A DNA stretch of 60,819 nt. Source: CAZWTD01 sp964637345 (GTDB taxonomy: Bacteria; Patescibacteriota; Patescibacteriia; HK-STAS-PATE-3). The translations under genes were made by a program, and so were the position numbers. A model generated the notes under the pieces. That model worked only from the letters and a program-made list of their open reading frames with translations, was not told the DNA's origin and searched no databases. This document shows positions 28,556 to 35,807 of this stretch, one piece after another. The stretch covers positions 1-60,819 of the forward strand of contig CAZWTD010000005.1 of assembly GCA_964637345.1 (NCBI GenBank). The letters run 5' to 3'. How positions within the stretch are numbered: the stretch's first letter is position 1; each line of letters starts with the position of its first letter.

Positions 28556-29581
28556 CTATGAGCGCTTTCGACGGCGGGATACTGATTTCGAACGCGACGC
28601 ATTCGTTTTCTTCCAGCGCCGAACGCGAATAAGCCCGCCGAATGGAATAATTTCAACCCCGCGCTTTTCAAGTTCATCGAGGAAAAGGTTCATGCCGATC
28701 GAATCGGAAGACATGTGCCCGGCGATGATGGCGTTGATATGATGTTTCTCCGCCTCACGCTTATGCTCTTCGCTCATGTGCATGCCGATGATTGTCCCAA
28801 TGCCAGCCTGAGCCGCCTTTTCGTAAATCTGGGGATTGCCCTCGGTTCCACCCGTCACCTCGGTTACGGCGATCTTCCCGGCAAAACGATCGCGCGTTCC
28901 GGCAAACAACATTGGGCCAGACTTCAGTTTTTTAGCTTCAGCGTATTCGGGATACTCTCGATCAAGAAGGTCCATCACCTCACCGACGGTTTCAAGCTTT
29001 TTCTCATTTCGCTTGATCAACTGGAACATGTGGTTCGCGACAAGATTGTCTGTCACCGTATGAAGGCACATGAGATTCACCTTCAAGAGACGCGCGATAT
29101 CCGTCACTTGCTGATGATTGACGGGATTCAACTTCCGCGACACTTCATTGACTCGAATCGACAAAACGCTTTCAGCGACATTTATCGGAATGCCGTATTG
29201 CGACAGGATCTCTGCCTGCATGTGCATGACCTCATGAAGACCGGCTAAAGCGCCGCCAACTGGATGATGGGCAAGTACGAGGTCAACCGGTTTCGTTTTA
29301 GACAGCTCGTGCGCGGTTAACACTTCACCTTCCTCAACATCGATTCCGACGAGAATCCGTTTCACGTCGCGGTTTGGATCAACCGCATACATTCGCGAAT
29401 CGCTATAAGGGTTCGTGAGCGTCTCCTGATCAAAAAACGCTCGGTCAGCACCTTTTACGCTTTCAAACTTTACTTTCGCCTTCGCGAGTTTCCGCTTTAC
29501 CGCCGCCTCGCCGCGCAGGTCATTCTTCATCGCCAAGCGGACCCCAAGTTCATAGATGTCTCGTATCGTCATGGTTGTCAT
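28556..29581 (-). CDS. NIF3/DUF34-family metal-binding protein
   Basis: 341 residues. VDLVLAHHPVGGALAGLHEV carries the paired metal-binding histidines of the NIF3 family; TEVTGGTEGNPQIYEKAAQA and the late IIAGHMSSDSIGMNLFLDEL form the second half of the site. The C-terminal tail is basic. NIF3 proteins are conserved and of uncertain activity. It has its own promoter and leads into ruvB. Confidence 0.85.
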   Translation of the reverse strand: MTTMTIRDIYELGVRLAMKNDLRGEAAVKRKLAKAKVKFESVKGADRAFFDQETLTNPYSDSRMYAVDPNRDVKRILVGIDVEEGEVLTAHELSKTKPVDLVLAHHPVGGALAGLHEVMHMQAEILSQYGIPINVAESVLSIRVNEVSRKLNPVNHQQVTDIARLLKVNLMCLHTVTDNLVANHMFQLIKRNEKKLETVGEVMDLLDREYPEYAEAKKLKSGPMLFAGTRDRFAGKIAVTEVTGGTEGNPQIYEKAAQAGIGTIIGMHMSEEHKREAEKHHINAIIAGHMSSDSIGMNLFLDELEKRGVEIIPFGGLIRVRRWKKTNASRSKSVSRRRKRS

Positions 29582-29602
29582 TCGATCAACAATATCGCCA
29601 TT

Positions 29603-29631
29603 ACTGTACCAAATAAAACCCGAATGGTCAA
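29603..29631 (-). promoter_or_regulatory. promoter of the NIF3-ruvB operon
   Basis: TTGACC (29626-29631), 17-base spacer, TACAGT (29603-29608). Confidence 0.7.
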
Positions 29632-29649
29632 CGAATCTTCAACGGAAAA

Positions 29650-29677
29650 CAGCCCTGCGTTTTCATGCGCAGGGCTG
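29650..29677 (-). terminator. terminator of the acetyltransferase gene
   Basis: Stem CAGCCCTGCG/CGCAGGGCTG followed by TTTTCC on the minus strand, 12 bases past the stop codon. Confidence 0.8.
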
Positions 29678-29688
29678 CTCAAAAGAAA

Positions 29689-30261
29689 TCATTCGTGCTC
29701 CGGGAACCACCGGGCGTAGACGAGCTCGGGAACGCCAGGCCGGGCGAAATCCGGGAGAAAAGGGAAACGTTGAAAGCCCCAGCGTTCGTAGAGGCGATGG
29801 GCCGACCGGTTCAGTCGGTACTGAAGAACCTGAAGACGATCGCTCGGAGCCGGTTTCGGAACCTCGTGCGTGAAGAGAAAGACGACTCGCGCGCCAGAAA
29901 AACCTGCATCCCGAAACACCTGATGCGCGTGCTCGAGCATCGCCTCCATCAAACGGTCAGCCAGACCGGCACACGCACCATGACTCACCCAGATATGGTT
30001 GATTTCCCAGATCCGATGCCGCGGCTGCCAATACCGATAGCCGCTCACCCCGCCGACGATGCGCGGTCCGAAGGCCGCCACGAGGTAAATGTGTCCAGCC
30101 TGATGCTCCCGGCCCATTCCCAACTCGAGTTCCCTCGGATTCGAGTTCGGAAAGGCTTCGGCCATTGAGCGGGACAACTCTTCGACAACGAAGCCTGACC
30201 TGCCGTGAGATCCATGCTCCCGACACCAGTCTTCGTAGGTCATAATGACCGGATCAAGCAT
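29689..30261 (-). CDS. GNAT-family acetyltransferase
   Basis: 190 residues from ATG 30261, with GGGAGGG five bases upstream. HIYLVAAFGPRIVGGVSGYR and HRIWEINHIWVSHGACAGLADRLMEA match GNAT motifs (the strand with the acetyl-CoA loop, here GACAGLADRL), and SAHRLYERWGFQRF is the typical C-terminal motif. Substrate unknown. Own promoter TTGACG-N18-TTAGTT just upstream and own terminator: a cassette. Confidence 0.8.
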   Translation of the reverse strand: MLDPVIMTYEDWCREHGSHGRSGFVVEELSRSMAEAFPNSNPRELELGMGREHQAGHIYLVAAFGPRIVGGVSGYRYWQPRHRIWEINHIWVSHGACAGLADRLMEAMLEHAHQVFRDAGFSGARVVFLFTHEVPKPAPSDRLQVLQYRLNRSAHRLYERWGFQRFPFLPDFARPGVPELVYARWFPEHE

Positions 30262-30362
30262 AGGCCCTCCCGTCTTGATAAAATGAACAAAGGATCGCGT
30301 TCTGGCCTCAACTAACCACAAAGCCTTTCCACCCGTCAATTTCCTAGTGTTTTCCTCTACTC

Positions 30363-30391
30363 TTGACAGGTTTCCCTAACCGTGCTATCAT
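30363..30391 (+). promoter_or_regulatory. promoter of the rod-shaped RNA
   Basis: TTGACA (30363-30368), 17-base spacer, TATCAT (30386-30391); start near 30398. Confidence 0.75.
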
Positions 30392-30397
30392 CCACCG

Positions 30398-30552
30398 TTA
30401 CGTTGAGAACTCGTTGATTTTCAGCCAAGCGGCTGGGGATCTCTGGACACGACAAGCATGGGACTGGACGTGAAGGTTGGGGCGGGTCCCCCCTCCTTCC
30501 CTACACCTTTCGCCCAGTTTCTTGTCCAGAGATCTCTGGTCGTTTTTTTGTA
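30398..30552 (+). ncRNA. rod-shaped RNA of about 150 nt, 6S-like in outline
   Basis: No ORF, but a promoter in front and a T7 run at the end. The RNA folds into one long hairpin: GATCTCTGGAC with its complement GTCCAGAGATC closes it, then CAAG/CTTG, then ACTGGaCG..GAAGGT pairing with ACCTTTCGCCCAGT with bulges, up to a GGGG/CCCC tip. An extended rod with bulges is the outline of 6S RNA, which binds RNA polymerase, but I do not see a clear central bubble. A leader or terminator RNA is the alternative. Confidence 0.5.
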
Positions 30553-30558
30553 CGAAAA

Positions 30559-30580
30559 AAGCGGTTACGAGTAACCGCTT
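30559..30580 (-). terminator. terminator facing the VanW-like gene
   Basis: Stem AAGCGGTTAC/GTAACCGCTT followed by six T on the minus strand. The stretch 30581-30795 between it and the VanW-like gene holds no recognised gene; it would be a 3' UTR of about 215 nt. Confidence 0.7.
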
Positions 30581-30795
30581 CGTAGGAAGGAACGGAACGG
30601 GGGCTCAGCCTAAACTCCGTATCCGTAAGACTGGGCGAGATCCAGCAGCACAGCAACGATCCCGTCTCTCACGGAACTACTTACGTAAGTTCAAGCGTCT
30701 ACCCCCACACAAAAGAAGGGAGCGCTCAAAAGCCTACCAGCTTCTTCAAAGCACCGGGGGATATTTCTATCACGAACCAGTTCGGAAATCAACTC

Positions 30796-32631
30796 TTACG
30801 CAGCTTTCCCAACTAAGCACACTTCCTGCCAGGGCTTATACGTACTCGTAAAGGTCTGCTCCTTCGTTTCGCCGCTCGCATAGTGGATGGTATAGGTGAA
30901 GGACGCCTTCATTCCCGTATGGGCGCGTTCAGTACATTTTCGTTGTCCGGGCGCGAGGTCGGTCGTCTCAATTTCTTTTGTCGGAGGCGGACTCACCCGG
31001 TCCCATACGCGCGGCGTCGTTCGCTCGGAACTTCGCCCGTCTTTCGTGCCCCAAAAATCGAAGTTGAGATCATTCCCTGAGATTCGAACCTGAATGAGAA
31101 TTGGGTTCCCAGTATCATTTAAGAAACGGAGGTCGGGGTGCGGCGGGTAAATCGTCGCATCTGTTCCCGGAAGCCCGTTTTCCAAATAGTAGCTCACGCT
31201 GTAGGAATGGTTCCGCCGTTCAGTGACTGGTAACCCGGCAGCCATCGCCGCGCGGAAGGTCGTTGTTCCAACCTGACAGAGTCCGCCTCCATACTCCGGA
31301 ACAGTTTTATTTCCCTTAATCACAAGTTCAGGAAGATACCCGGTCTCTTTCTCGATTGGGCCAAGCGTATCGACGAGCGAAAACTCCTGGTCGGGCTGGA
31401 TGACTAAACCATGGAGCGCCGCCGAACCTGTTGCGATATTGTGGCGCCGGTTGTTTGGACTGCCGGAAAAATTCGAATAGCCCGTTCCGAGAAGCTCGAG
31501 GTCCTTCAGCTCGCTCAACGACTCGGCGGTGAAGTTTGGCTTCGAGGCGGTCGTGACAAGCGCCGCTTCAGTCCCACCTTGCTTGAGAAGTGAATTTTCC
31601 AATGCCGTGGTCGAGGCTGTCCGATCAATTGCTAACCCCTCGGAGCCGGCCTTGAGTTCAACCAGCACTCCATTCTGAAACTCGAAACGCCCTTCAACCG
31701 GCGCCAGCTCAACCTCTTCAGCGATTTGGGAGAAATAGTCGTTGAGACCTTCGCCGCCAAAGCCAAGTCGAGCAACGCCATCTGTTCGCGTTCCAATAAA
31801 CCAGGTGGCGAGCGTTTCGGGAGATACCTTGTCTGTTCCTTCGGGTAAGCGGATCGTCACTTCTCCTCGATCGAGAACGCGCTCAGCTTCCGTCAGTAAA
31901 GGACTTAGGTCAGCCTCGACGACCGCCGGTTCATCAGGGATTTTCTGTAGCTGAACGCGAATCGGATCGGTCAGCGCTTCGATCGCAGCCCGCGCCTCCG
32001 CGACCCCGGACGCGATATCATACTTCTCTCCAAGCGATTCAGGACGAACCAGGAGCTCCGCTCCTTCAGCCACAATAGTCGCATTCACGGCCGGGACCTC
32101 TTGATCCGCAACCGCGTCGTGGACAAGAGCGCTCACCTGTTCGCCATCGAACTCATACGCAAATGGGACCTGCTCAGTGCCGAGAAGGGCTTGAATCCGT
32201 TCCCGTGCCTGGCGCCAGAACGTCCCAGTCCGGCCGATCGAAAAGGCCGTTTCAACTGAGGCTTCTGGATCAAGCGTATAAAGGGAAAGCGCCAGATCAG
32301 GATCATCAGTTGCGAGCGAGGCTGGACTCACGACAATCGACTTCTCGCCGGCCAAAAAAGTCATACCGGCATTTTCAATCCGATCGGCGTAGCCTTCAAA
32401 CTGTTGTAGGGTTTCCAGGTGGCTTTGACCGCCGACGCGTACCGATCCAATCCGCACCCCAGGGAAGATCTCGTTCGCATAGGCCCGATCAATCCAAAGG
32501 TACCCGCCTTCCGCTAGGATTACGAGGGCAGCCAACGAACTCCCGAACACGGCGAGCCAACGAATCCACGGTGCGCGAGCTCGAGGGGCGGATTTTGACG
32601 CTTCTTTACTTGGTGGAGAATTCTTCGGCAT
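30796..32631 (-). CDS. VanW/YoaR-family cell-surface protein
   Basis: 611 residues. Basic cytoplasmic start, membrane segment near 25-46 (LAVFGSSLAALVILAEGGYL), then putative peptidoglycan-binding-4 repeats (from GVRIGSVRVGGQSHLETLQQ), and a VanW domain from about 390: FSGSPNNRRHNIATGSAALH, QEFSLVDTLGPIEKETGYLP, YGGGLCQVGTTTFRAAMAAG. The C terminus is a G5-like strand-rich domain. Common in CPR envelopes; the VanW active site is not established. Confidence 0.92.
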   Translation of the reverse strand: MPKNSPPSKEASKSAPRARAPWIRWLAVFGSSLAALVILAEGGYLWIDRAYANEIFPGVRIGSVRVGGQSHLETLQQFEGYADRIENAGMTFLAGEKSIVVSPASLATDDPDLALSLYTLDPEASVETAFSIGRTGTFWRQARERIQALLGTEQVPFAYEFDGEQVSALVHDAVADQEVPAVNATIVAEGAELLVRPESLGEKYDIASGVAEARAAIEALTDPIRVQLQKIPDEPAVVEADLSPLLTEAERVLDRGEVTIRLPEGTDKVSPETLATWFIGTRTDGVARLGFGGEGLNDYFSQIAEEVELAPVEGRFEFQNGVLVELKAGSEGLAIDRTASTTALENSLLKQGGTEAALVTTASKPNFTAESLSELKDLELLGTGYSNFSGSPNNRRHNIATGSAALHGLVIQPDQEFSLVDTLGPIEKETGYLPELVIKGNKTVPEYGGGLCQVGTTTFRAAMAAGLPVTERRNHSYSVSYYLENGLPGTDATIYPPHPDLRFLNDTGNPILIQVRISGNDLNFDFWGTKDGRSSERTTPRVWDRVSPPPTKEIETTDLAPGQRKCTERAHTGMKASFTYTIHYASGETKEQTFTSTYKPWQEVCLVGKAA

Positions 32632-32689
32632 AGCTTTCGCAAAACGACGCGCCGGAAGCGCGCCGAGTCGAACTCGAGACGCGATCGGC

Positions 32690-33232
32690 CTATCCTTTGA
32701 TCGTGACGACGGTTACTTTCTTCGGTTCAACTTTCGGAAGCCGGATCGTGAGGACGCCATTCTTTATCGTAGCTTGAACCTGATCGTTCCGAACGTCCGT
32801 TGGGAGAATAATCGATCGCGAGAAGCGCCCCCAATAACACTCGCGGGTGTAATAGTTTTCGTCCGGAACGCGCTCCTCAAGACGTCGAACACCTTTGATC
32901 GTCAGTAAGTCATTCGTCACCTGAATATCCAATTCATCCGATCGAACCCCGGCGATTGCCGAGACGACGACGAGGTCCTGCTCGGTTTGGTACACATCAA
33001 CGGCCAGTTGTCCCGTAAACTCCTCGGAGAACCATTCCGCCTCTTCCGGCTCCGATTGAGGTGCGGTGCTCTCATCATCGTCAACGCGCGGAACGACGGT
33101 AAATTGCTCAATCGCGCCAGTTTCGAGGTTCAGAATCGGATCACCCTCGGATTCATCATCAGGCTCTTCCGAAGAATCCACCTGAGGAGGAATTGGGTCG
33201 GGATCTGGAATTGGTATGTTCTTTTTCGGCAT
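32690..33232 (-). CDS. Hsp20-family small heat-shock protein
   Basis: 180 residues. An unusually acidic, Pro/Asp/Glu-rich N-terminal 70 residues precedes the alpha-crystallin domain: GQLAVDVYQTEQDLVVVSAI, DIQVTNDLLTIKGVRRLEER, CYWGRFSRSIILPTDV, ATIKNGVLTIRLPKVE. An ATP-independent holdase. Its 3' hairpin (GCGCGCTTCCGGCGCG, about 32646-32662) precedes the VanW-like gene. Confidence 0.93.
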   Translation of the reverse strand: MPKKNIPIPDPDPIPPQVDSSEEPDDESEGDPILNLETGAIEQFTVVPRVDDDESTAPQSEPEEAEWFSEEFTGQLAVDVYQTEQDLVVVSAIAGVRSDELDIQVTNDLLTIKGVRRLEERVPDENYYTRECYWGRFSRSIILPTDVRNDQVQATIKNGVLTIRLPKVEPKKVTVVTIKG

Positions 33233-33280
33233 TACTTCTAGTATACGAAAAAAAGGCCTCTCTGACTAGATGACCAACGA

Positions 33281-33766
33281 CTAACTCAAGCTCCCGAACA
33301 TCGTATCGATCGTCCGTCCGACAAAGTGGGTCAAGACAATCACGATCGTCCCAATGAGCAGATGCTCGCCGATCACGTGCAAAGCTTTCTTCTGTTGCAT
33401 TTTGGCGATCACGTAGCTCATCACGCTCAACATTAACCCGCCCCAAATAATACTGACTGGGATTGCTACCGAGAGTGAAAAGAGAATAACCGGGACGATG
33501 AAGGTAGAGGCGAAAATCAACTTTGCGAGAAAGGTAACAATTGTTGATTCCCAAACATGAAGATTACTCGATGCCTCATTCGACTCTTCAGAGACGTGCA
33601 TGCCGAGCGCATCAGAAAAAGCATCAGCGATCGCAATCGTCAGAACGCCGCCGATAACGGCTAATCGGGAATTCGTTCCGGCTGATAATCCAACCATCAA
33701 CCCGAGGGTCGTAATCGTCCCAGAGGTCAGTCCAAAGCTGATGCCTTTCAAAAAGGAGAGTTTCAT
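33281..33766 (-). CDS. VIT1/CCC1-like membrane protein
   Basis: 161 residues with five membrane segments. The first half LKGISFGLTSGTITTLGLMVGL and IGGVLTIAIADAFSDALGMH is the signature of the VIT family, which exports Fe(II) or Mn(II) to a compartment or out of the cell. The acidic cytoplasmic metal-binding domain of longer members is replaced by a short SEESNEASS loop. Confidence 0.8.
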   Translation of the reverse strand: MKLSFLKGISFGLTSGTITTLGLMVGLSAGTNSRLAVIGGVLTIAIADAFSDALGMHVSEESNEASSNLHVWESTIVTFLAKLIFASTFIVPVILFSLSVAIPVSIIWGGLMLSVMSYVIAKMQQKKALHVIGEHLLIGTIVIVLTHFVGRTIDTMFGSLS

Positions 33767-33986
33767 ATCCTTTACTATACCACAGGATTCATTCCTGGTA
33801 GAGCCAAATTTTCACCCTAGGGAGCGTCCGTTCGCAGACAAAGAGGCACGCGCTAAAAAAACGTATAACGAATAATCTCTGGGGGTCCCCGCGAATCTTT
33901 GATTCATGGGGGAAGGGGCACAAACCCGGAACCCGAAGCAACCCCGCGAATGCGGGGATGCGCAGGGTGGAGGGTTTGATGACCCG

Positions 33987-34058
33987 TGCCCCGGGAGGGA
34001 GTCGAACCCCCATTAGTGGCTTAGAAGTCCACAGTTCTATCCGTTGAACTACCGGGGC
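33987..34058 (-). tRNA. tRNA-Arg (anticodon TCT), CCA not encoded
   Basis: Acceptor GCCCCGG/CCGGGGC, D arm AGTTCAACGGATAGAAC, anticodon stem GTGGA/GCCAC (one mismatch) with loop CTTCTAA (TCT), T arm GGGGGTTCGACTCCCTC. No extended flanking repeat. The 220 bases between it and the VIT-like gene contain only small hairpins such as CCCCGCGAATGCGGGG (33934-33949 region). Confidence 0.92.
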
Positions 34059-34116
34059 AAGCGAATAAACACTACCAAATCCTAACGAAAAATCACAATA
34101 TCGACCCAAGAGGGAT

Positions 34117-34145
34117 TGACAAAAACTCCCCTCCATGCTAGGTTG
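34117..34145 (+). promoter_or_regulatory. promoter of the 34225 gene
   Basis: TTGACA (34117-34122), 17-base spacer, TAGGTT (34140-34145), leaving a leader of about 75 nt. Confidence 0.7.
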
Positions 34146-34224
34146 CTTCGTTACCCGCGAAGACCAGAACACGGTGTTCTTGGCCGCTCGGGTACGAAAC
34201 CGAAGATCAGGGAGGGTCTTTACA

Positions 34225-34704
34225 ATGTCATTCGGACGGAATGCGCGCGGTCAGTGGCCCATCACTACGCTCCTCGGGATCACCCTCTTCATCGGCCTCA
34301 TCATCGGCGGCTTCGGCGGGCGGATTATCGCCCCGAAAACCGTTCAGGTCGAACGGGCCGGAGGAATGTTCGAGCCCGCGCTGGGCGAGAGCTACACCCT
34401 CGTAACCATGTCTCCGGTCACGGCCACGATGGGATACTTTCCCGATCCGAACCCGATCGACGCGGTCGAATTCGTGGTCCGGACCCCGGACGGTGATCAT
34501 CCTGGCTGGATGATCACGCAGATCATCTCGGTCCCGAATGAGCTGACGGCTCAGGTGCCGTCCTTACCACCCGGAACGGTGACTTTCATCAAGACGCCAC
34601 TCGGTCATCAGGTCTTCTACAACGACGGATCAACGCCGGCCCACGGCACCCGTCCGCGTGACCAGATCTTCACCAACGTGGCCTTCGCGCCGCTCGGCAA
34701 ATAG
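34225..34704 (+). CDS. hypothetical membrane-anchored protein
   Basis: 159 residues from ATG 34225, the first in-frame ATG after GGGAGG (nine bases). One membrane segment near 12-32 (WPITTLLGITLFIGLIIGGF), the rest extracytoplasmic and strand-rich (FEPALGESYTLVTMSPVTAT, AVEFVVRTPDGDHPGWMI). No family recognised. Stand-alone cassette with promoter, Shine-Dalgarno and terminator. Confidence 0.7.
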   Translation: MSFGRNARGQWPITTLLGITLFIGLIIGGFGGRIIAPKTVQVERAGGMFEPALGESYTLVTMSPVTATMGYFPDPNPIDAVEFVVRTPDGDHPGWMITQIISVPNELTAQVPSLPPGTVTFIKTPLGHQVFYNDGSTPAHGTRPRDQIFTNVAFAPLGK

Positions 34705-34743
34705 CACCTGTCCGGTCCTCCACCTCCTCGGGCCGGACACATC

Positions 34744-34787
34744 ACCGGAGGGATGGCATCACGCTGTCCCTCCGGTCTTCTTTTCTT
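34744..34787 (+). terminator. terminator of the 34225 gene
   Basis: Stem ACCGGAGGGA/TCCCTCCGGT followed by a T-rich tail; a GTCCGG/CCGGAC hairpin lies just upstream (34709-34740). Confidence 0.75.
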
Positions 34788-34808
34788 AGCCAAAAAGCGC
34801 TGAAGGGA

Positions 34809-34836
34809 TTGACAAATCTAGAAATCCGAGTATTCT
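34809..34836 (+). promoter_or_regulatory. promoter of the 46-residue gene
   Basis: TTGACA (34809-34814), 16-base spacer, TATTCT (34831-34836). The leader can form GATATTCGT/ACGAATATC, placed inside a weaker CTCGGA/TCCGAG pairing. Confidence 0.6.
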
Positions 34837-34920
34837 TCTCGGATATTCGTCGGGGAAAGGAATTCTTCCACGAATATCATCCCGTCCGAGAAAGAAACTC
34901 GAACGAATGAGGAGGTCTAG

Positions 34921-35061
34921 ATGGCGCATCGACAATTCGCGCGACTGGTGCTCATCGTCGCTTTCCTGGAGATGGTCGTTCCCATCATTGCGGGAATCAG
35001 CCTCTGCTGTCAGGAGAAGCATCCGTCGCCTCCGAGTCTTTCCGCCACCGCGTCCCGCTAA
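34921..35061 (+). CDS. 46-residue membrane micro-protein
   Basis: ATG 34921 with AGGAGG six bases upstream. MAHRQFARLVLIVAFLEMVV continues PIIAGISLCC and a short polar tail. One membrane helix with a Cys-Cys at its end, so a lipid-like or disulfide link is possible. Too short for most gene finders; supported by promoter, Shine-Dalgarno and terminator. Confidence 0.6.
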   Translation: MAHRQFARLVLIVAFLEMVVPIIAGISLCCQEKHPSPPSLSATASR

Positions 35062-35084
35062 GGACGCTTTCACTCTCCACCCTG

Positions 35085-35120
35085 ACCCGTCAGTCCGCTG
35101 ACGGGTCGCTTTCTTTTTTT
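35085..35120 (+). terminator. terminator of the 46-residue gene
   Basis: Stem ACCCGTCAG/CTGACGGGT followed by a seven-T run. Confidence 0.8.
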
Positions 35121-35177
35121 CACACAGTTCTCAACGTTTGTTGGAGCTGCTGAACTTTACACGCCAAAGTGAACAGA

Positions 35178-35203
35178 GCAGGCATCACGTGTGCGATGCC
35201 TGC
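35178..35203 (-). terminator. terminator of the lipoprotein gene
   Basis: Stem GCAGGCATC/GATGCCTGC about 25 bases past the lipoprotein stop, with a weak T tail. Confidence 0.55.
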
Positions 35204-35228
35204 CTGTGAAAATGCAATCCTAGGGAAC

Positions 35229-35624
35229 CTACTGCCGCTGGTAGGACAGCTCCCCTTCATCCCAGTACATGATCAGTGTGGTCCCGGCGACCTCGAAAGG
35301 CACGTCGTTAACCTCGCTCCCGGGCTCTCCCGTAAGACGGACCTCGTCTCCAAGATCGGAGAACTTCATCCCGTCTTCGGTCGTGCACCCCTGTTCGGAG
35401 CAACCCGGACCCTGGCAGCAGTAGGTGAGGACGAACTCGCAGTTGCTCTTGAACTCGAGCTTCTCTGAGTTGGTCGTCCCGTTTTCAGTCGAGGCCCGCT
35501 GCCACGTCCCAACGAGCGGCGAAGCGCCGCAGTTGCTACCCGGATTGGACGACTTGTCGTCGCCGCACCCAGAGAGGCCGATCAAAAGAGCGAGAAAAGG
35601 CAAGAATCCGAAATAGCGCTTCAT
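35229..35624 (-). CDS. small Cys-rich lipoprotein
   Basis: 131 residues. Signal peptide MKRYFGFLPFLALLIGLSGC with lipobox LSGC, so Cys20 should be lipidated. The mature part has GTWQRASTENGTTNSEKLEF and CCQGPGCSEQGC, then a strand-rich end, resembling small lipocalin-like domains but not assignable. Promoter TTGACG-N17-TATACC (35715-35743). Confidence 0.8.
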   Translation of the reverse strand: MKRYFGFLPFLALLIGLSGCGDDKSSNPGSNCGASPLVGTWQRASTENGTTNSEKLEFKSNCEFVLTYCCQGPGCSEQGCTTEDGMKFSDLGDEVRLTGEPGSEVNDVPFEVAGTTLIMYWDEGELSYQRQ

Positions 35625-35714
35625 CGCTACCCCCTTCGTTTGTCGATTGCACCTTGTGGGTGCCCGATTGCGATTATCCGCGAGGCGGACGCCGGAACTT
35701 CCGGAACCGTTAGG

Positions 35715-35743
35715 GGTATATCAACAATTCACCCTCACGTCAA
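35715..35743 (-). promoter_or_regulatory. promoter of the lipoprotein gene
   Basis: TTGACG (35738-35743), 17-base spacer, TATACC (35715-35720). Confidence 0.65.
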
Positions 35744-35807
35744 GACAGATAAGAAAGACAAAAAGATTACTCCCCAATACTCTCTGGGCTCATCGCGCCA
35801 AGAAAAG

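Noticed and set aside
34786..35073. 95-codon minus-strand ORF over the 46-residue gene
   Set aside because: No Shine-Dalgarno, starts inside the other gene's terminator region; the plus strand has promoter, AGGAGG and terminator.
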